DNA from: Melanopsichium pennsylvanicum
Lineage: Eukaryota; Basidiomycota; Ustilaginomycetes; Ustilaginales
Assembly (NCBI GenBank): GCA_900208305.1
Contig: OAPG01000003.1
Location: forward strand, 248,001 to 312,000
Length of the DNA: 64,000 nucleotides
Reading direction: 5' to 3'
Shown piece after piece: positions 29,441 to 40,408 of this stretch. Position 1 is the first letter of the stretch; each line of letters opens with the position of its first letter. The notes under the pieces were generated by a model. The model was given only the letters and a program-made list of their open reading frames with translations. It was not told where the DNA came from and ran no database searches. The position numbers and the translations under genes are program-made.

Positions 29441-31282
29441 TCAAGCCTTACTAAGAGCGGCAGGCATTTTCTGTTTGGAACCGGGCGCGAAAGCCGGCGC
29501 GTTTCTCCTAACCTTGAAGTTCAAGGGCGAGTCGCCACCGGTGTAACAAAGCGTATCGTAAACAATGCAACCCATGATCGCACCAGAGCAAGTGGCCAAG
29601 ATTGGCGTCCAAAGCCAGTACCAGGCGTTGAAGGTCCATAGAATGCTCGGAGAGTATCCTACAATGTAGAGCATGATCCTCGGCCCAAGATCTCGTGCAG
29701 GGTTAACTGCATAAGCAGTTTGCCATCCGAGACACGCTCCGAGACCCCAGACCAACCAGAGCAGCACCAGTGGAGCCAGACCATCCGGCGGAGGAGTGTT
29801 GGACGAATCACCGATTGCTAGAATCACGATGAGAAGGATGGTCGAGGCGAAAAACTCGTTGTAAAACGCGGACATGCGGGTAGAAGGTTGACGTAGAAAT
29901 TCAGCTGGGTATGTGGTGAATAGGGACGCGGTCTTTTCAGTTTGCAGCGGATCGATGATTCGAATTGGATTCACGTAGAGGCCATAGATGCATAGCGAGC
30001 CCATGAGACAGCCGAGGATCTGGGCGATGATGTAGATCGGCACCTTCTTCCAAGGAAATTTTCTGAAGCAGGCTAGGGCAATGGTGACGGCTGGGTTGAT
30101 CATCCCTCCCGAGATACCACCTGCTACCCAAACACCCATGGCGACACCGACACCCCATCCGAATGAGATGGAGAGATAGTCACCCTTAGCGTCCGAAGGG
30201 TCGTAGAGTTTCGAGACGACCACCTGACAGTTGATACCGTTACCGAAGACCATGAGCAGGAAACAGCCGAGGAACTCGGCGAAAGGTTCTCTGAGCTTGT
30301 ATCGGATCGCAGCCCACTTGTTGGGAAACTCGTATTCTTCATCGCTCTCCACTTGCTCTTCCTCTGCTCCAAAACCTCGCTCAGCTGGCTGAGGATCTCG
30401 TATCATGGTGCCTTCCATGGACTGAACAGCAGCGTCAACAGAGAGCGTGCCATCGCTGCCTTTTCTACCACAGAGTTTGGCATCGTTGGTGGTAACAATT
30501 GCGGTCTCGGTAGCCTCTGAGCTCTTGAGTTTCTTGAACGTGTCATCGGATTCGGCCCCGTCTTCGGAAAAGGTTGGCTCGGTAGCAATGATCTCTTTGA
30601 CATCTTCAATGTGACCCTCAAGTTGCTTTTGTTGTTCGAGATGAGCTTGGTGCACATGTCTGCGTAGCTCTTCGGTCTGATCGCGGTTGACCTTCTCAAA
30701 TTCCTCATGGATCAGCTCGCGAAGTTGAGAGAAGAGCTGCGCTCTACCCTCCAAGGTGTTGACATCCATCGAAGTGCGTTGACCGGTACCGCTACCACCG
30801 GCGCCCGAAGGAGATCTAGTTCCAGAACTGTTGTTGGACCGACGAGCTGCCTTTTCTGCCTTGTACTGCTTGGTCTGCTCTTCTGTGGGAAAGGCGTGAC
30901 CGAGACCGATGCGTCCTGAGCTACGAACACCAACGCCAGAGACGGCGGGAGCGCCAGTGGTGTGACCCAGAGAGTAGGCGGGCTTGAAAACAGGCCTCGT
31001 CTTGTAGTGTTTGCCTGTCTTGATATCCTTGATCACTTCGCACTCAGAAACTTGTTCGTGTGGCTGGACTTGCTTGAGCTCAAACATGCCTCCCTGGGTG
31101 GATGATTCACCCGAGCCATGCTCTGGGAGATAGATGTGGCGTCCGGTAAGGTCGACTTGGCTGTGATTGGCGCTATTGCTAGCAGAGCCACGGCCTGGGA
31201 GATTGATCTCGATTGGGATAGCAATATCCGCGGCTGTGGAGGCCAGCTCATCGACCGCCATGCTAGATCGGCGAGAACGCAT
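29441..31282 (-). CDS. Aquaglyceroporin (MIP family) with a long cytoplasmic N-terminus
   Basis: This 613-residue channel has a six-helix MIP core after a roughly 330-residue hydrophilic N-terminus. The core begins FAEFLGCFLLMVFGNG. The first NPA box is in GGMINPAVT (Asn396) and the second in AVNPARDLGPR (Asn527). The Asp after NPAR is typical of glycerol facilitators rather than strict water channels. The long N-terminal domain, with Ser/Gly-rich stretches and a helical part (REELIHEEFEKVNRDQTEELRR, about residues 190-215), recalls the regulated yeast glycerol channel Fps1, although both NPA boxes are orthodox here. A role in osmotic glycerol release is likely but inferred. The start at 31282 (MRSRRSSMAV) is an ATG; the Met at residue 8 is an alternative. 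A (GA)n tract lies upstream. Confidence 0.93.
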   Translation of the reverse strand: MRSRRSSMAVDELASTAADIAIPIEINLPGRGSASNSANHSQVDLTGRHIYLPEHGSGESSTQGGMFELKQVQPHEQVSECEVIKDIKTGKHYKTRPVFKPAYSLGHTTGAPAVSGVGVRSSGRIGLGHAFPTEEQTKQYKAEKAARRSNNSSGTRSPSGAGGSGTGQRTSMDVNTLEGRAQLFSQLRELIHEEFEKVNRDQTEELRRHVHQAHLEQQKQLEGHIEDVKEIIATEPTFSEDGAESDDTFKKLKSSEATETAIVTTNDAKLCGRKGSDGTLSVDAAVQSMEGTMIRDPQPAERGFGAEEEQVESDEEYEFPNKWAAIRYKLREPFAEFLGCFLLMVFGNGINCQVVVSKLYDPSDAKGDYLSISFGWGVGVAMGVWVAGGISGGMINPAVTIALACFRKFPWKKVPIYIIAQILGCLMGSLCIYGLYVNPIRIIDPLQTEKTASLFTTYPAEFLRQPSTRMSAFYNEFFASTILLIVILAIGDSSNTPPPDGLAPLVLLWLVWGLGACLGWQTAYAVNPARDLGPRIMLYIVGYSPSILWTFNAWYWLWTPILATCSGAIMGCIVYDTLCYTGGDSPLNFKVRRNAPAFAPGSKQKMPAALSKA

Positions 31283-31587
31283 TGCGATGATGAACTCCTG
31301 AAGCTAGATGGCGTTGCGCTGATGGGAGGAGATGGAGCAACTTGGATTGAATAGAGCTGTCGTTGAGGGAGATGTGTCGGAGCTGGCCATCTCGTAGGGC
31401 AGGCTTAAGGGATTCGGAGGCACAAGAATTCAATGGAGAATGGGGTAGAAAAGAAGGAAGCAGGGCGGAGAAAGAGTCGCTGAGCCTTGTCTTGGAAGAG
31501 TTCAGGGAGGACGGTGCCTGATTTGGATAGTGGCTGTCTCCACTCGAGTGGCTTGCTCCTTGCTTGCTTGTAGGAATGACAATGGGA

Positions 31588-31588
<1 letters not shown>

Positions 31589-31620
<32 letters not shown>

Positions 31621-31632
31621 TGATGATGATGC
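31589..31632 (+). repeat. (GA)n microsatellite followed by (TGA)n
   Basis: A GA-rich run with one interruption (AGAGAGAAAGAGAG...) ends in about eleven uninterrupted GA units and is followed by TGATGATGAT. On the minus strand it is a CT tract about 300 bases before the aquaglyceroporin ATG, a common feature of fungal promoters and leaders. Confidence 0.85.
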
Positions 31633-33814
31633 AACGAAGCGTGCCACAGACCCCAAAAGGGCTACGAAAAAGCGACAGAAGAGATAGCAGGTGACCTTTG
31701 GTTAAGCCACATTTGCAGTCTTCGGACAAGGGACCGAAGACGACAACCACGGAGAAAGGTTCTGGGTGCGCTTGAGCTTGTTGTAGAAGCCTATGAAGTG
31801 CTGTTACACTGCTCCTCATGCGACAGTGAAGCTAGACCGGTCACTTTGCGCTGTTGCGTTGACCGGAAAGCCATCGGAAGCTGCGCTCAGCCTCTAAGTC
31901 CGAGAACAATTGCTCTGTCTGAAAACAAGCAAGATCAAAGCCTGTCTCGCGTGGTCACGATTCAAAGTGAGAGCATGATGAGCTTTTGATCTGATTCTTC
32001 TTCCTTATCCCTACTCAACCTGACCATGCTTCAATTCAAGCTAGAGACACATGTCGCTCAAAAACTCCGGTCACGCTACAGTTTGCATGGCAAAATAAGC
32101 AATGAGAAAAGGTCATCAAAGGATGAAGAAAGATGCATGAAGCTTGCGTAGCTCACGCAATTTCCTCAGAGCCTGAAGTGTGAGAGGCTGTTATGGCACT
32201 CAAGCTTCATCCCAACATTTTGTCTCCTCCAGCCAGTTTCGAATTGCTTCGATCAGAATGATGGTACAGTCATCTTGTCTGTGCTTCGTCACGGACAAAA
32301 AGCTTTTAGATATAGCAAGCTGAAACATCTCAAACCTAGCTACAGAATGCAGCCACTCCCCATTTTTTTAGGCGCACCAATGAGGATAGAACGAATGGAT
32401 GGATTCGGAAATGCACCGCTTTCGCCTATGTTGCCAATGCAGGGCTGCAGTCAGGGTCACCTGTCCCTTTCCGCTGCCGAGTCGTTTTTGCAATCAAAGT
32501 TCGGATGAGCCGTCGAATGAACCGTCGAATTTCACGAGAATTGCTTCGAATGTATGAGACCAAGGGCAAATTTTCTGAATGAAGTCACCGCTAAGTTGCC
32601 TGCACATTGACGATGGACGGGTGAACTTTTACTCGTCACGATCTTCGAAGCAAGCTGGCTATTGTAGCCATCAAACTTTTGCTGAGTGCGAGGGCAGAAA
32701 GAAAAGATAAAATTTTAATCTCAACAAATGTTGGAAATACGTTATGCCAAGGCAACTTCCTCTTCCTTTCCGCCACACTAAAAGGTTCTACTCGAGCACA
32801 GCTTTGATTGGACACGGGCCAAGTTCAACTTACAGGTCTCGTCAATATTCCGCTTCATGTTATGGCTCAAGCAAATGCGTATCCGCTTCTTGGCTTCAAC
32901 GGAAGCAAAATGCTAATTGCTTGGCAGGTGATTACGACTTTTGGCTCAGACTCAAGATCACGCGTTCGAACTGGCACCCAATCCGAGTTTGAGAACAATG
33001 GAGAGTACGGATGCCACGGAACTGTCCCTTCAGGCCAACGTGCTCGAGACGAGAAACTCGAACTGCATCTTGGCATCACTGGGTGGAAAATGGCCGGTGG
33101 TGCAGTCCGGGATGTGGGCATGCCTTGCTTCATCCAAACGAAATGCTGTTTGTCGCCCGTCGTCTGGCGTTAACGGGTCACATTTTCTCCGAATTTCATC
33201 CGCACGGTGCTAGAAGCTGAACAGTAGTCTTTGTGGCATTTTGTAGTCGAGCTGCAAGATATCCACGTTGGTCTGAGCATTCCGAGCAGCCGAAAAAGCC
33301 GACAGAGATCGGGTGCATGCGCCTGCATCGACAAAGTCAGAGCTGCAAGGCGGCGACTGTTGGTTGTAAACAGAAATACGCAAATAAAAGAAACATGCGT
33401 CTCAGCAGAAGTGCCGACACCGGTCCTAAGTATATTCCGCTTATCGGCCTCATCAGCACGGTCAAGCTCAGTTACGCGCTCCTGGTATAAGCAAGTGGAC
33501 GACCAGAAATGCTACATGGTCGGTTTGGGTTTCTTACCACGGCAGGTGAACAAATGTCTGGTATGACAGCTTTTTCGTGCGACCGGAGGGGTCGTCGCTC
33601 AATGCAGACGATGCTGCATGGCTTCAGAATTCTCCGACGCAGCGTATTGGTGATTCAGCCTGAACACAAAAAAAAAAAACATTGAAGACAAGAAAAGTGC
33701 CCATCGATGTAACAGCATGGAATACTTTCTTCCGAGTTCCGAAACGTATCGCTTCAACGCACGGACGCTGATGTTCATCTTGGAACAACACCACAGTATC
33801 TTCAGTTCTTCTTC

Positions 33815-33853
33815 CAAATTCTGATCTTGCAAATTCTGATCTCCCAAATTCTG
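33815..33853 (+). repeat. Three copies of a 13-14-bp CAAATTCTGATCT-type repeat
   Basis: CCAAATTCTGATCT, GCAAATTCTGATCT and CCAAATTCTGATG follow one another directly, about 140 bases upstream of the SNARE gene start. The third copy diverges at its end. It may be a simple replication-slippage product or a small site array. Confidence 0.75.
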
Positions 33854-33994
33854 ATGAAGAACTCATGGTCGTCTTATCGCTATAAGGGTACGACTGAGCT
33901 ATTGCGGTACGATCGAAGCGACTCGAGAACCTGCGGAGGCATGCATTGAAGCTTTCGCCTCACGACGACCCTTTCAGCAAGGCCGACAACCATA

Positions 33995-34514
33995 ATGTCG
34001 AGCTTGGGGCCGCTAGCGCCTAATCACAATCCTTTCGCGGACGATAATGACGAAGAAAACCCTACTAAGCCAGCATCGTCCCTTGGTGGCGAGGCTGACC
34101 AGCTCAAGACATTTCACGATGCTGGCACATCGAATAATGACCTTGCCGGACTACAACAGCAGTATTGGAACAATCAAGACCAGCATCTTGACACGCTCTC
34201 AGCTTCGCTCAACCGACAGCATGAGCTGAGTCTGCAGTTGAACGAAGAGCTGGACCTACACCACGAGCTGCTCGAGGAATTTGATAGAGATGCAGATGGG
34301 ACAGGGTTGAGGCTGGGAGGTGCGTCGAGTCAGCTCGACCGCTTGCGTAACAGCCTAAAGGATCATGGTGAGTCCGCTTCGAACCACTTGATGCTGTGAA
34401 ATAAACTTGTGATGATGGCTTAGATATGCTTCTTACTCTTTATGGACAGGAATGATTTATGTACTTGGCGCTCTCATCATTCTGCTCATCATTTTGATCG
34501 CAAGGTTCAAGTAA
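33995..34514 (+). CDS. Short tail-anchored Qc-SNARE (Syn8-like), two exons
   Basis: Exon 1 is 33995-34367 and exon 2 is 34450-34514, joined as G|GA, giving 145 residues. The intron is 82 bases (donor GTGAGT, acceptor GGACAG). Exon 2 encodes only the membrane anchor, MIYVLGALIILLIILIARF followed by Lys. The SNARE motif covers about residues 64-120 (QHLDTLSASLNRQHELSL, NEELDLHHELLEEFD, LGGASSQLDRLRNSL), matching the Qc group around Syntaxin-8/Syn8. No Habc-type domain precedes it, so the protein is short. The central layer position holds His89 in place of Gln, judged from the spacing Leu82/Leu86/His89/Leu92/Phe96. It probably acts in endosomal or vacuolar membrane fusion (family-level inference). 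Confidence 0.85.
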
Positions 34515-36363
34515 ACCAAACCGAATTCATTCCACCGTCTTGCCGTAAATTGTCGCTTCACAAGCATCTCGTGACACGATCAGAACCCGAAAACCCGAGA
34601 TCATGCGACAACTCGCGCCTACTGTGCTCCACCGCACACGTATACGGACAAACATTGAGCAACTGCAACAAGAATGGGCGCCGCTTAATGTGAACTGCAT
34701 ACTTACTGCCCCCGGGGACGTACACGTGAACTTCGAATCGTCGCTTGGCCTCAGCTCAAGAATGGCAAGTGTCAATTGTATCACCAAAAGATCGACACGA
34801 CAGAGAGCGCTTGGCTATGTCGACTCATGTCGCATTGGTCCATGCGAAATCTATAGAAGAGTGATGTGTACGTTCCTTACATTGGTGATAGGAGGTTGGT
34901 GTTAAGTTGACTGAAGGCACAGCCGCAAGTCAAAGCTGTACGCAAACCAAGAATTCGATTGTCGGAGGAAGCGAGTGGGTACCACTTCGGTCCGAATGCG
35001 AGACTGAGAGCTTTGTGGAGTGAGAGAAAAAAGGTTGTCGGACTTCCCCATTCTGACAGGCGGTGTTCCGTGGCACACGCTATGCAAAAAGGCATGATTT
35101 CGTCATTATGCTGTAGTCTGGGGCTTTGGAATCAGTCAAAAATCCTCTGTTGATGCGAAGCGGGGTTTTGTGGGCGAGTCGAGGCCAAGAAAGGCAAGAG
35201 TTTCAGTGTGCTGTTAGGCTTGCCCGCTTCTCCCATTACCTACAACATTGTACAGCGATTTATATACTGTAAATGTACAGTATGTATAGTATAGTAAATT
35301 TTATTTCGCTCAAGTGTGCCGCGCAAGCACGCGCGTTCTTTTTCTCTCTCAATACATGCACAGCGCAGCGTAGCGAGAAAGTTACACAGAGACACAACGC
35401 TCTGGTGGCACCAAGGCTGTTCACTCGAGCCTTGCCTTGCAGCTCATCTGCATGCTTTTAACCCGCCGAGATGACACTAAAGTTACTTGTCGCTGCACAA
35501 CATCCTTCTTTCGCGGCCTTCCATCTTCAGCTGACTCGGTCGGTCGTGAGGTGTATGGTGGGCCCTGGCTGAAAGATAAGCGACGTTGTATTACTCCGGT
35601 GTGGGTGCATTCATATATGTGCTTGATCTGAAAGCGTGGTGGTGCTGCAACAAGCTCGATTTCATCTTGTCAAACAACGAGAACAAATTACAAAGAGGAG
35701 CGTTTGTGTAAAGATTTGCATTGGGCCTAAGCGGCAGCCAAAGGTGGGGTTTGAAAGATAATGATGTTCATGCGAGCTCCTATTTTCGACAGGTCGAGCC
35801 GGCACAGCATGTGGGAATGTACTGTGTACGGTAAATAACCATCACCTTCGCTTCTCGACTCGCTTGCTTGCGTGAAGCCACAATATTGCATAGCCCACAC
35901 CGCGGTTGTCTTTTGGTCTGCTCCTCTTAGGATTCGGCTGCATTCCAATAACAAAAGTGTTCTGGTGAAGGTATCGACAGGACGCCGTCCTTCCTGGGCG
36001 CTCTCCCACCCTGGACTGGCTGAACAGCTCCGGTCATCCTGGTAGTTAGCTGCCGTTCGTCTTCGTTTTACTATAGAACCAGGGTCTTGTCTCGGAACTC
36101 CGCTCATCTTGTATCCACCAGATACGCCACCACAAAGTCCCACCTTTTCATCTCGCCATCGCTACTTGCCATACCCCCGGATCAACATCAATCCCACAGT
36201 GGTTCGATTTTCCCTCACTTTGTCGACAAATTTGCAACTCTTTATAAGGAGCTCATAGCACCGACACTTGACACACGCTCCAAGTCGATCTCTGCGCCGC
36301 GATCCTGCACACTTCCTTTCACGGTAATCACGACGATCGCCACAAGGCAGAAGTATATATACT
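34515..36363. other. Gene-poor stretch, 1.8 kb
   Basis: No supported gene. An AT-rich segment near 35250-35310 contains a perfect inverted repeat. The region from about 36060 on is the C/T-rich upstream part of the following Ser-rich gene. Short open frames here overlap in several phases and show no domain. Confidence 0.4.
35264..35283 (+). repeat. Perfect 8-bp inverted repeat in AT-rich spacer
   Basis: ATACTGTA (35264-35271) and TACAGTAT (35276-35283) are inverse complements with spacer AATG. The arms are nearly the same sequence as the arms of the inverted repeat at 28951-28977. Confidence 0.8.
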
Positions 36364-37827
36364 ATGTCGACAGCGATGAGAATGCAGTCTGCGCCACTGT
36401 GCGACTCGATACGAATAGAAGCGCAAGCAAATTCGTGGCGAGGTCCAGTCATGACAGTTTCTTGCTCGACATCATTTTCGTCAACACCCAAGAGCAAGCC
36501 TGCAGCATCATCAGTGCGAAACATCAAGAGGAAGCCTGTCCCAAAGATCCCAACTGAACTTTTGCAGCAGGTCAACGGCTCCAACAGCAACCCGACTGCC
36601 CCTACGTCCATAGTGCCCGTCCTTCAGGAGAGGTCTATGAATATTGTAGAAGACGCAGACGCCACCCAAACAAAGGAGACCGCTCCAAGTTTTTCTGCGC
36701 CGACCGGATCCAGTCAGCGCCCTCAGCGACAATATATTCTCGACATTGATACACCTACCACTTCTCTCGATAACGTCGGCGCTTCTGTTAGTACTGTGAA
36801 GCAGCTTCTCCGCTCAGCAAGCGTATCACCTGGCTCCGATCACGTACGAACGCGAAGGGGACCACTTCGATGGTTGTCTGAAAAAGAAGAGCACACCAAC
36901 GTCGCTTCGACATCCTCTTTGCTTCCCTCAAAACAACCCGGCTTGAGTCGAAAGACCAGCATCAGCGCTCATCTGAAGCTCTCTTCCTTCCTTCGCAACA
37001 AAGCTGCCGAAGAGCATTCATCCTCGTCCTCAGACATTGCTATTTCGGGCCCAACTGATTTCTTACATCTGAGCACGGGCACGGAGAACGCTTCCGCTAC
37101 ATCCAAGTCAATTTCTTTACGCCGCTCATCCACGACATCGAGGGCCTCGGCAGGATCTTCATCTCTTCGTTCGAGCATGGCTTCGAATCGAAGCGGAGTT
37201 TCTTCAGTTCCAAGTGACTATGCCACTCCAATCAGCCTCGAGGATGCCAACGATGATACACCGCTCTACTCGATAGATGAGAGAAAACATCCATTGAGGC
37301 CGCTCAAGTCCATTCGCCGCCCATCCAAGCTCAGCCTCAACCAAGCAGACGATCCCACGATCCTGAAGCTGCCCCTTGAACCGACAAGTCCGAAAGATAA
37401 GAGAAAGGCCATCTACGCAGCCCCAGGATCATCCTTTGTCCCCGCCATTCTTGAACCCCTTGACACTGTCGCCACCATCGATCAGGCGTCAGAGTTGGAC
37501 CTCATCGAAAGTTCACCCACCAATACCGCCTCGCAGGCTGGAGAGAGCTTCGCTGCGGCCCTCGAGACCACGCTAAATCGCTCTCGTAGCAGGAACGGCG
37601 GAGATAGAGCGCTGAGTCCCGATTTAGAGCCAGAGTTGAGCAGGAGTCCAAGCTCAGGTTATGAATCGTCCAACAGGTCGAGTTTGGGATCTTTGAACGA
37701 GTTCAGCAGTTTCCTCAACTTTCCAGACGTGGCACCAGGCGGCCATGGGGCGAGTGTCAAGAGGAACGAAAAGGACGTTTGGCAGAGGAGTGCACTCCAG
37801 ATGCCGATTACTCTAGAAAAATTTTGA
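36364..37827 (+). CDS. Ser-rich, probably disordered protein of unknown function, 487 aa
   Basis: I do not recognise this protein. It is rich in Ser, Thr, Pro and Arg with no hydrophobic segment, which suggests a largely disordered cytosolic or nuclear protein. Many basophilic kinase-type sites are visible (RKTSIS, RRSSTTSR, RRPSKLS, RSRSRN). More ordered-looking patches are STVKQLLRSASVSP near residue 141, KTSISAHLKLSSFLRNKAAEE near 197, the LKSIRRPSKLSL block near 318 and the C-terminal NRSSLGSLNEFSSFLNFPDV. It ends MPITLEKF. The ATG at 36364 lies in a TATATACTATG context; further in-frame Mets follow at residues 5 and 7. The length of the uninterrupted frame supports a real gene, but the function cannot be inferred. 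Confidence 0.75.
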   Translation: MSTAMRMQSAPLCDSIRIEAQANSWRGPVMTVSCSTSFSSTPKSKPAASSVRNIKRKPVPKIPTELLQQVNGSNSNPTAPTSIVPVLQERSMNIVEDADATQTKETAPSFSAPTGSSQRPQRQYILDIDTPTTSLDNVGASVSTVKQLLRSASVSPGSDHVRTRRGPLRWLSEKEEHTNVASTSSLLPSKQPGLSRKTSISAHLKLSSFLRNKAAEEHSSSSSDIAISGPTDFLHLSTGTENASATSKSISLRRSSTTSRASAGSSSLRSSMASNRSGVSSVPSDYATPISLEDANDDTPLYSIDERKHPLRPLKSIRRPSKLSLNQADDPTILKLPLEPTSPKDKRKAIYAAPGSSFVPAILEPLDTVATIDQASELDLIESSPTNTASQAGESFAAALETTLNRSRSRNGGDRALSPDLEPELSRSPSSGYESSNRSSLGSLNEFSSFLNFPDVAPGGHGASVKRNEKDVWQRSALQMPITLEKF

Positions 37828-38272
37828 GTAACTTCAATTCAATGATGTGCTGCATTACAAACATATCTATCACTCGCCGCGTTTCACAATTATACACCTG
37901 GTTCGCTTTTCTTTGTTCATTTCCGTTTAACTTGCACACTCGTCCGTATGAGATACTTGTCGAGGCTTGATAGCTCAACAAAATCCGTTCTGATTTGGAT
38001 ATGAGGAGAATCGTTGCCTTGAGCGGAGGATGACCATTCCATGAAGGCATCAGGCAGCAAATACTGCATCTTACCCAACAAGCAAGTACATCACACATGC
38101 ACTGATCATCAGGATGAAATGTGATTCATGACTGCTGTCTACGCAGAGTCTGATATGAAGGGTGTAAACATGTAGGACTATTCTGAGAAGAGTCTATAAA
38201 AGTACAAAATTGAAAAGGAAAAATGTTGTACAAGATGTTTGGTGATCAGCACAAGGCTTACAGAGTACGACG
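37828..38272. other. Convergent 3' intergenic region
   Basis: This lies between the 3' ends of the Ser-rich gene and the seven-helix membrane protein gene. It is AT-rich with no recognisable element. Confidence 0.45.
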
Positions 38273-39961
38273 TCAAGGGATATCGACTTTCTCCTTTTTG
38301 ACGTGAGTTTGATGCAAACGAGGTCGGTTGGGATTGTTTCCCTGATCGACGTTCGAGGACGTTGAGACATTTCTCGAGAACTGTTTTCGATGGAGCATTG
38401 TGGGTGGATAGGGGCTTTCGGGAGTATGTGGAATCCAAGGACTGCTTGGAGTGCTATCCTGCTCTGAATTTTTGTTCAAATTTGAAAGATATGAGTTGGA
38501 ATGACCGCCGTTTGTCGGACTCTTCGCCAAAGCGGGTGATTGCACTGGATTTGATATATGCCTCTGAATCGAATTTTGTGCCGCCGCACCACCATCCTCC
38601 AACTTGAACGCGAGCTTAGGCCATTGTTTCTGCATCACCAACGTCTCTGGATCAGGATTGTCAGAGGAATAGCGTGGATAGCCTGCATCCCACTGCTCGT
38701 CCACGTCTTCGCTGCGAGAGACGGTGCCAATAGTGACCAGAATTCCGTTGTGTCCCAGGTCAAACTCCGGGTCATGGCGGGAGTGAGTGAAGTTGCGCTT
38801 TCCTACCCATGAGATGTGTGTTGTCCTTTCGGGTGCGGCTGAGTGATTGCTTCTTGCCTGGAGCACATAAGTATTGACACCGACAGCGCAAGGAGCGATG
38901 TTTGAGGGTGATACGGCCGAGAGTCCCCTCGCACCCGAACCACCAACACCCGAGTTATAACCCGAAGCCGAGTTGGTCGAGTTTATGATTTCGTTGACCT
39001 TAGAACTGTTCTTAGTCGTGATGAGACTGGCCTTCTTTCCCATATCCCTAAACGCTGCAGCAGCTGCAATTGGAGGGACGCAGAACAAGAATGCGGTACC
39101 CATCACTTGGTAACTCGGTTCGGACAGAGCAAAGTAGGTAGAGACAAAGAAGAGATCGGATCCAAGCTGAAGGACGTAGAAATGGAATCCCTGACGAATC
39201 AGGAAGGAGGATAGACTACGATCGGATAGACTTGAGGCAATTTGGGTTGGTTCCTTGCTCCACACAGCTTTGAGACCGCCATCGAGAAGACGATGCAGGG
39301 TGAGGAGCAATAGGATGATGTCGAGACCCATCGAGAGTGATTTGTACACGACATTTGCAACGCGGACTCGAGTAAGGTGTCTCCTGGGGTCATAAGCGCA
39401 AAATTCCGTATTTGGAATTCGGTATCCTACACCGTAGAAGGGAATGCAGATGGCCGCGGCGGCCAACACCACAGCGTAATAGACAGTAAGAGGTGCTACA
39501 ACATTCTTATTCCATCCATAAAGCGCCATGGTTCGCTGAACAAAGATTATACTGACCGAATCGAAAAGGATCATGCCCAAGATGTTGAAGGTCTCAGGAA
39601 GGGCACGACAATTGTCCAATTTGAGACACAGGAAAAGGATGATGAGGGTAAGACCAACGACCGGGACGTAGCGGCACAAAAGATAGGCGAAGCGAGACAC
39701 GAATTTCGCAGGTTGGCTCCAGCCAGATTTGCGGATGAGCTGAATGTCGAAGCGAATATGATTGAAGAATTCCATCACTGCAGCTCCTAAGCTGAGACAC
39801 ATTACGATTAGAAGCACAAGGAAGCTTTTGCCGGTATCAGGCGGCAGAACGTTGAAGATAATCGCTGGTTTCATGGGATTGGAGGATGTGGTTGCATGGC
39901 TGACAGCATCATGGAGTGTGTCGCTCGCCAGTGCATTGAGAGGAAGGAGCGTGGCTGGCAT
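38273..39961 (-). CDS. Seven-helix integral membrane protein with a long hydrophilic tail
   Basis: The 562-residue protein has about seven hydrophobic helices in its first 310 residues: near 45-64, 88-112, 124-142, 155-175, 205-228, 258-282 and 287-305. A roughly 250-residue hydrophilic C-terminal tail follows, rich in Ser, Asn and Pro. The layout and the RY-containing second helix region (AYLLCRYVPVVGLTLIILFL) recall the large basidiomycete-specific families of receptor-like membrane proteins, so a sensory or G-protein-linked role is conceivable; no ligand or partner can be named. There is no clear signal peptide before the first helix. The ATG at 39961 is the first in frame. The tail contains SSPWIPHTPESPYPP-type motifs that could be phosphorylated. 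Homology to pheromone receptors is not evident. Confidence 0.75.
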   Translation of the reverse strand: MPATLLPLNALASDTLHDAVSHATTSSNPMKPAIIFNVLPPDTGKSFLVLLIVMCLSLGAAVMEFFNHIRFDIQLIRKSGWSQPAKFVSRFAYLLCRYVPVVGLTLIILFLCLKLDNCRALPETFNILGMILFDSVSIIFVQRTMALYGWNKNVVAPLTVYYAVVLAAAAICIPFYGVGYRIPNTEFCAYDPRRHLTRVRVANVVYKSLSMGLDIILLLLTLHRLLDGGLKAVWSKEPTQIASSLSDRSLSSFLIRQGFHFYVLQLGSDLFFVSTYFALSEPSYQVMGTAFLFCVPPIAAAAAFRDMGKKASLITTKNSSKVNEIINSTNSASGYNSGVGGSGARGLSAVSPSNIAPCAVGVNTYVLQARSNHSAAPERTTHISWVGKRNFTHSRHDPEFDLGHNGILVTIGTVSRSEDVDEQWDAGYPRYSSDNPDPETLVMQKQWPKLAFKLEDGGAAAQNSIQRHISNPVQSPALAKSPTNGGHSNSYLSNLNKNSEQDSTPSSPWIPHTPESPYPPTMLHRKQFSRNVSTSSNVDQGNNPNRPRLHQTHVKKEKVDIP

Positions 39962-40353
39962 CTTGGACTAGACACTCGCAAGCTAACTGATTGGTCAATA
40001 TGCTGGTAGTCGCAGAATTGACAAGAGGTAAAACGAAGGGGGTTGGTATGGGAGGATGAAGCCTTGTGTTCTCGGATCTTCACCATGGCGCTCTATATAC
40101 AGTACTTCTTCCGCTCCGTGCATCTTTTTGCTCCCGAAAGCTGTCACAATTCCAGATGGGCAGTCATTCAGCGAACAACGAAGAAACAAAATCTTTCAAG
40201 TTACCGAACAAGCGGATACCGGGTCTGAGAATGGTGCAGATACACTGATTCGCACATTTGTCATTACCCCGCAAGTGTCACCAGAGCGGAGAATTGGAAG
40301 GATGCATTCGGTTAGGGTACATATTGTGGGGAAATCTGTCAGAGATCGAGCAT

Positions 40354-40408
40354 TATTTTCTTTTCTATTTTTTATTTTTTTTTTGAAAAAGAAAAAGAAA
40401 AAGAAAGT
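40354..40408 (+). repeat. T-rich/A-rich imperfect inverted repeat
   Basis: A run of T with a few C and A (TTTTCTTTTCTATTTTTTAT plus ten T) is followed by GAAAAAGAAAAAGAAAAAG. The right arm is close to the inverse complement of the left, so the transcript could fold into a long weak hairpin, and the GAAAAA unit (6 bp) repeats about three times. Confidence 0.65.

Larger units (their letters stand above)
31283..33994. other. Gene-poor stretch, 2.7 kb
   Basis: No gene is supported. It contains the aquaglyceroporin upstream region with a (GA)n tract, and near 33816-33853 a short tandem repeat. Open frames at 32862-33173 and 32998-33213 overlap in different phases; the local base composition there is somewhat more GC-rich than the flanks, but neither frame shows a recognisable domain. 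Confidence 0.4.

Noticed and set aside
32862..33213. Two overlapping plus-strand frames (about 104 and 72 codons) in the 32.9-33.2 kb region
   Set aside because: They overlap in different phases, no domain is visible and the longer versions start at TTG; neither can be supported without RNA data.
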